A stretch of 64,000 bases of DNA from Symbiodinium natans (taxonomy: Eukaryota; Sar; Dinophyceae; Suessiales; Symbiodiniaceae): contig CAJNDS010002650.1 in the NCBI GenBank assembly GCA_905221605.1, positions 129,648 through 193,647 of the forward strand. The letters run 5' to 3'. The notes beneath the pieces are model-generated. The model saw nothing but the letters and a program-made list of their open reading frames with translations, did not search any database and was not told the DNA's origin. This document shows, in pieces, positions 60,701-64,000 of this stretch. The position numbers and the translations under genes are program-made. Position 1 is the first letter of the stretch, and each line of letters starts with the position of its first letter.

Positions 60701-63700
60701 TTCACCATCCCTTCGATGCATCACTGGATCGCTCATTGCTTCATAGTCTGCAACATGTTCGCATGCAATCGTCGGCTTTTGTCTTCACGCTCACCTTGAC
60801 ACAAGTTGTATCGATTTCGCCGAGATTGCCTTAGTCTGTTCCATGACATTGAAATTGAATTCCTGATTGAACTCCTCAGTGACTGCATGTATGCTGTTTG
60901 TTGGTTACTGCGGTAGAAGACCTACTGCGGTTGCAGCCGGCCTTGCCCGCTAGCGGGTCAGAGGCTTGGATGTAAACAACCCTCGCAGTTCCGGTTCGAC
61001 TCAATAGAAAATCAGCCCCAGCCTAAGGCCACCCTCAAATACCTAAGTTAACGGAAGCCCGGGTGTAATTCACGGGCCCAAGCTCAGGAAACTGCGCTAA
61101 CTGCACCCTGAATTTCTTTGCTTTTTTATGTTCCTACGCCGGAGACGCCCCCAAAGCAAGAAAATTCGGGCCCAAATCTGAGGGACCCTGGCCCTGGATT
61201 TCTTATTGTAGTAAAGCACCTTTTGCCGGTACTTTTTGGGTGTCAGCTCTCGGCCCAGCCGCTCGTTTGCTTAAACCGGTGTTTTCGTACTCAATGCTGT
61301 CACTGTACCATGGCCAGGATCCAGAAACTCTCCCGTGGCCCGTAACTCAACCCATAAACACAGCGACATCGCCTTGGTCCATTCACGCGAACTGTTGGCC
61401 CTTGACTTCCAACTCGTCCGCGTCCTGTGAAGTGCTTAGACGTGGTGGTGGCCACGACGGCTGCGACGCGGCTACGGCACTGAGGAGGACAGCCAGTCAC
61501 AGCCTGAGCCAGACTTGAGAGATCTTCCGCAGAAGACCAGGAAGAACTCACTTCGGACGACTTGGGTAGCAGCACTCGCCTGACACAGCAGAAAAAGGAA
61601 CCTTCTCTCGCCTGCTCACGCTGGAAATTTGAACGAGGAGCAAGCTTCGATGATGAGGAAACAGCGCACACGCACCGCAGCAGGCTTAGGTGACGAGGAG
61701 AGAGCCCGCCTACCACAGCAGGCTCAGACACCTGCCCGACACAGCAGGCTCAGACGAGTCGTCAGACAGCTGCTAGCTCGAAGCGAAAGCCACCATTTGT
61801 CTCTCTGACTGCTGCAAAGCAAAGCAAGAAAGAAAACAGCAGCTTTCGGCGACAGTCAAGTGTTTAAGTTCCCCTGAAGGTGAAACTAGAAGACTCTCAC
61901 GCGCAGCGTGAGAGTCGTTTGAGCATGCTTTGAGCGAGGCCGAGCTCAGCACAGAATAACTCAGCCCAAAACCCAGCCCAGTGAACCAGGAGTGGCGGCT
62001 ACCAACAGCTGCAGCAGTAGGAGCAGCTCTTCAAGGCGAAGAGACCGTCAGAGCTCAGGCGCAGCTGAAGAGCATGCAGAAGACCCGGGGAGCTACAGCA
62101 GCAGCCGGCTTTCACGACCAGCCAGCCTTATCAAGGTAGAGGTTTCCAGACCTGACGCCCATCAAGAAGTTTGAGAAAATGGCTGGCTCCCTGTACAATC
62201 CTGTACAGGAAGACATGAACTTGTTGGAGACATTCGAGGATAAATGGAAAGATGTATTTGTGACCAAACCAGGAGAGATGGTACCGAGGCCCCAAACCTA
62301 GGTTGTTCTTGATTTCATGCCCCGCTCGCAGTTCACAGTGCAGGGCGCCTCCCAAAGAGTGCTCAAAGAGTATGGCTGCGTGACTCTCGCGTTGAGCTCT
62401 CTAAGCACTCTTCATCTTTCGCCTGTACAGTCGATACCAGCTGCTGCAACGTGGTCGACGTCTCATCAAACCCCAGTCGTTGCTTATCTTCATCTTCGAA
62501 TGGGACAGGCCCAAGTCGGCCCAAGGTGATGCCCCTTCACCTGGCAGAATGTTTCTTCACCAATTCGATGAAGAAGCCGTCGAACAGGAGTGGCGCGTGC
62601 TGCGTGGATGGAAAACCCGACGAGCGTGGGCAGCCGAGGAGAAAGAAATGTGGGCCATGTTTCTTTTCTTGGACTTTCATGGGCCAGGTTTGGAGTTTTC
62701 ATCGGATGTGTGTTTCCGAGTTTACCTCATCGAGGCGGCCGAGGCGAACGAGGATGAGCTGGGACATCCAAAGAAGCACCCTGCAGCAGCACGTGAGAAC
62801 AAGTCTCAGCCAAGCGGGCCACGGCATGCTTAGGCCATGGTCTTGCAATGTCTCACAAGGCCGTGAGAAGGGTGTTTTTCCATAATTTTGATTCTTGCTT
62901 TTTTTGGTATAGAAGGCCTTCAAAGACCATGCCGCTTGTTCCGACCATGTTTTTAAGATAAGGTCGGCGTGTGAGTATGTTGCGATATGTTGAGTCATCT
63001 TGCGTGTTTTGCGATCTGTGAGACAGCTGGTGGCAGTTGGCAGGTTCACCTCCTTTATTTGCTCCTGATGACTTGCAAGTGACAGGTGTTCAGTCCTAAT
63101 CAGCTATAATCAGGTTAGAGTGAGTGAGCGGCCTTTGACCCAGACCTGTACTGTATTGACTACAAGCGTGTGCCTGAAGAGGTCGCCACGCCCCTATCCC
63201 CCCCCTCCCCAACCTGGTTCGTGGCAGCGTGCCCGCTGACGCCATTGAGCCGAATTTGTGGGGAAAGTAAGTATCTCCGACATCTCCGACTTCTTGCCGA
63301 ATCGGCTAACGGCGGCTAAGTAAGACTTGAAGCCCTTCGCGCAGCACACTTGCACGTTACGTGCCCGCGTGGCATCCGCACCGACCAAAAGCCCAGCCAG
63401 CATAGCCAAATAATTTGACCAGGCTTGATTTTGTGTTTTTCTATCTTTGAAACTTTTGAAAACCTGTTGCATGACAAACAGAGTTGAAGTAAGGAGATGT
63501 AATGTCGGCATGGTATGGCATTCGCCCACTTTGCGGAGATCCGAATGCCAAAGATCAAAGCTCTGCTTCTCGTGACCACGTTGCCCCGTGGCAGCATGAA
63601 TTCCCGCAGTTTGCAATGCAGTTGTGCACACTCGCACAGTCGAGGAAGGCAAAGTTCCAGCACACAGCTGCACGCCTGTAGATTTTTTTAAGCTCAAGCA

Positions 63701-63836
63701 TCGTTGGGTCCAGGTGTCGCACCATCCCACGAACGGCATAACTTTCGTTTCTGGTGGAAAGTGGACGACTTGGCGAGAGATGGCAGAGGATGGTGTTGAC
63801 CAGGTTGTAGAGCGCCACCCGGATCTGAAGAAGAAG
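54739..63836 (+). CDS. Mitochondrial FAD-dependent glycerol-3-phosphate dehydrogenase, partial
   Basis: The enzyme oxidises glycerol-3-phosphate to dihydroxyacetone phosphate at the inner membrane, passing electrons to quinone. Exon 1 (54739-54848) encodes a presequence, MLRRAAPISQRLIGRRFASN. Exon 2 (55104-55202) encodes a short hydrophobic stretch, TVATAAIGVASFSYSSEKKR. Exon 3 (55387-55487) ends FDILVVGGGATG, the FAD Rossmann motif, completed by exon 4 (55538-55596). Exon 5 (55716-55767) reads EDFASGTSSKSTKLLWAG. Later exons: 56042 on; 56474-56553 (RTYMLTMNPHITNWIPIAVP); 56923 on; 57075 on (FVVFFKFYDFLG); 59091-59202 (VFYEGEHNDARTNL); 59280-59327; 59384-59428; 59533-59629 (IVYCGGPFTDGL); 59719-59740; 59831-59883; 59949-60043 (FLFFLPWEGYTLVGTTD); 60182 on; 63714-63836 (FVSGGKWTTWREMAED). 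Donors are GT, GC and GA. The exon with the SAW-RP and SRDH motifs was not found, and the C-terminus lies beyond the window. Confidence 0.85.
55597..55715 (+). other. GA-AG intron in the glycerol-3-phosphate dehydrogenase gene
   Basis: The exon ends GTGGAGCAG, the intron begins GAGCGG, and it ends CTTGCGAG before GAAGACTTTG. Only this placement gives VEQEDFASGTSS, the conserved sequence of the family, with no lost or extra residue. The AG|GA string is repeated at both borders, as is usual for dinoflagellate introns. Confidence 0.75.
60541..60616. repeat. Interstitial telomere-type array, about 11 x TTTAGGG
   Basis: Continuous TTTAGGG units, essentially perfect, bordered by AGCCCACGG on the left and AATAAGAGAATCC on the right. 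This is the telomeric repeat of plants and reported for several dinoflagellates. Here it is internal, within the long intron of the glycerol-3-phosphate dehydrogenase gene. It may record a double-strand break repaired with telomerase, or be an ordinary minisatellite derived from telomere sequence. Confidence 0.95.
62179..62833 (+). CDS. Coding-like block inside the dehydrogenase intron
   Basis: Two islands look like exons. The first, from an ATG at 62179, reads MAGSLYNPVQEDMNLLETFE then DKWKDVFVTKPGEM and stops at 62299-62301. The second, following TCTCTAAG at about 62403, is open for about 143 codons to a stop at 62831-62833 and reads RYQLLQRGRRLIKPQSLLIF, EWDRPKSAQG, HQFDEEAVEQEWRVLRGWKT and AAEEKEMWAMFLFLDFHGPG. 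Composition is strongly protein-like. They are not part of glycerol-3-phosphate dehydrogenase. They may be a nested gene, a retrocopy exon or evidence that the two dehydrogenase segments are separated by an assembly join. No family recognised. Confidence 0.45.
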
Positions 63837-64000
63837 GTGCACGGATAGCATTGTCAAAGGCAGCAAGTTTTATGGAGCATAGAGGGTGCTGCTGGTTGAG
63901 AGCAGAATCGCAATCGCATGTAGGCCGGCCCTTCCAAGACCTTGGAGACACCACTGCTGGGAACAGGAAAGACGAAGGAGTTTCCGGAAGGTGGCGGGGC
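63837..64000 (+). other. Intron of the dehydrogenase gene running off the window
   Basis: The exon ending HPDLKKK is followed by AAG|GTGCAC, a GT donor. No further exon is visible before the right edge, so the C-terminal part of the enzyme (usually another 150-200 residues) should lie beyond. Confidence 0.5.

Noticed and set aside
60900-61020. Possible tRNA (GGTTCGACTC resembling a B box)
   Set aside because: No A box at the right distance and no cloverleaf could be drawn.

Overview
This is nuclear DNA of a eukaryote, most probably a dinoflagellate close to the Symbiodiniaceae/Suessiales. Four observations point there. (1) Introns recoverable by reading phase use GT, GC and GA donors side by side, all with AG acceptors, usually with a G on the exon side. 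(2) Every gene I can support lies on the + strand, as in dinoflagellate unidirectional gene blocks. (3) Decayed copies of a GC-rich non-LTR retrotransposon of a type common in these genomes recur near the left end. (4) There is a TTTAGGG array of plant/alga/dinoflagellate telomere type. The species assignment is inference; no rRNA or organelle marker is present.

Layout. 0-17.6 kb is mostly repeat: a 908-bp tandem duplication with a roughly 550-bp CA array, a 100-bp tandem array, a cluster of retrotransposon 3' ends in both orientations, a 12-bp array, a 130-bp array and a long foldback. 17.6-20.8 kb is one intact 1059-codon frame that reads as a CENP-C/Mif2 centromere protein (CENP-C motif plus C-terminal cupin), the most interesting gene here. 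20.8-29.2 kb is mostly non-coding with scattered exon-like islands. 29.2-30.4 kb is part of an unrecognised gene whose intron is a 10-bp minisatellite. 31.8-33.7 kb is a four-exon glycosyltransferase-like gene using a GC, a GT and a GA donor. 34-38.5 kb is a multi-exon gene for an Arg/Ser- and Arg/Asp-rich (SR-like) protein. 41.5-42.25 kb is a small three-exon gene whose 92-residue product can be read completely. 48.4-52.3 kb is an Fe-S superfamily 2 helicase of the FANCJ/RTEL1 group. 54.1-54.5 kb holds exons of a small class I methyltransferase. From 54.74 kb to beyond the right edge runs a mitochondrial FAD-dependent glycerol-3-phosphate dehydrogenase in at least 18 exons; one long intron carries the telomere-type array and an unrelated coding-like block.

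The genes do not form a pathway. Centromere protein, repair helicase, splicing-type RS protein, glycosyltransferase and mitochondrial shuttle enzyme are neighbours only by position. In dinoflagellates such blocks are transcribed together and matured by spliced-leader trans-splicing; AG acceptors lie just upstream of several start codons, but no spliced-leader gene or relict leader was found. Exon borders come from reading phase and peptide continuity by eye and need transcript confirmation.
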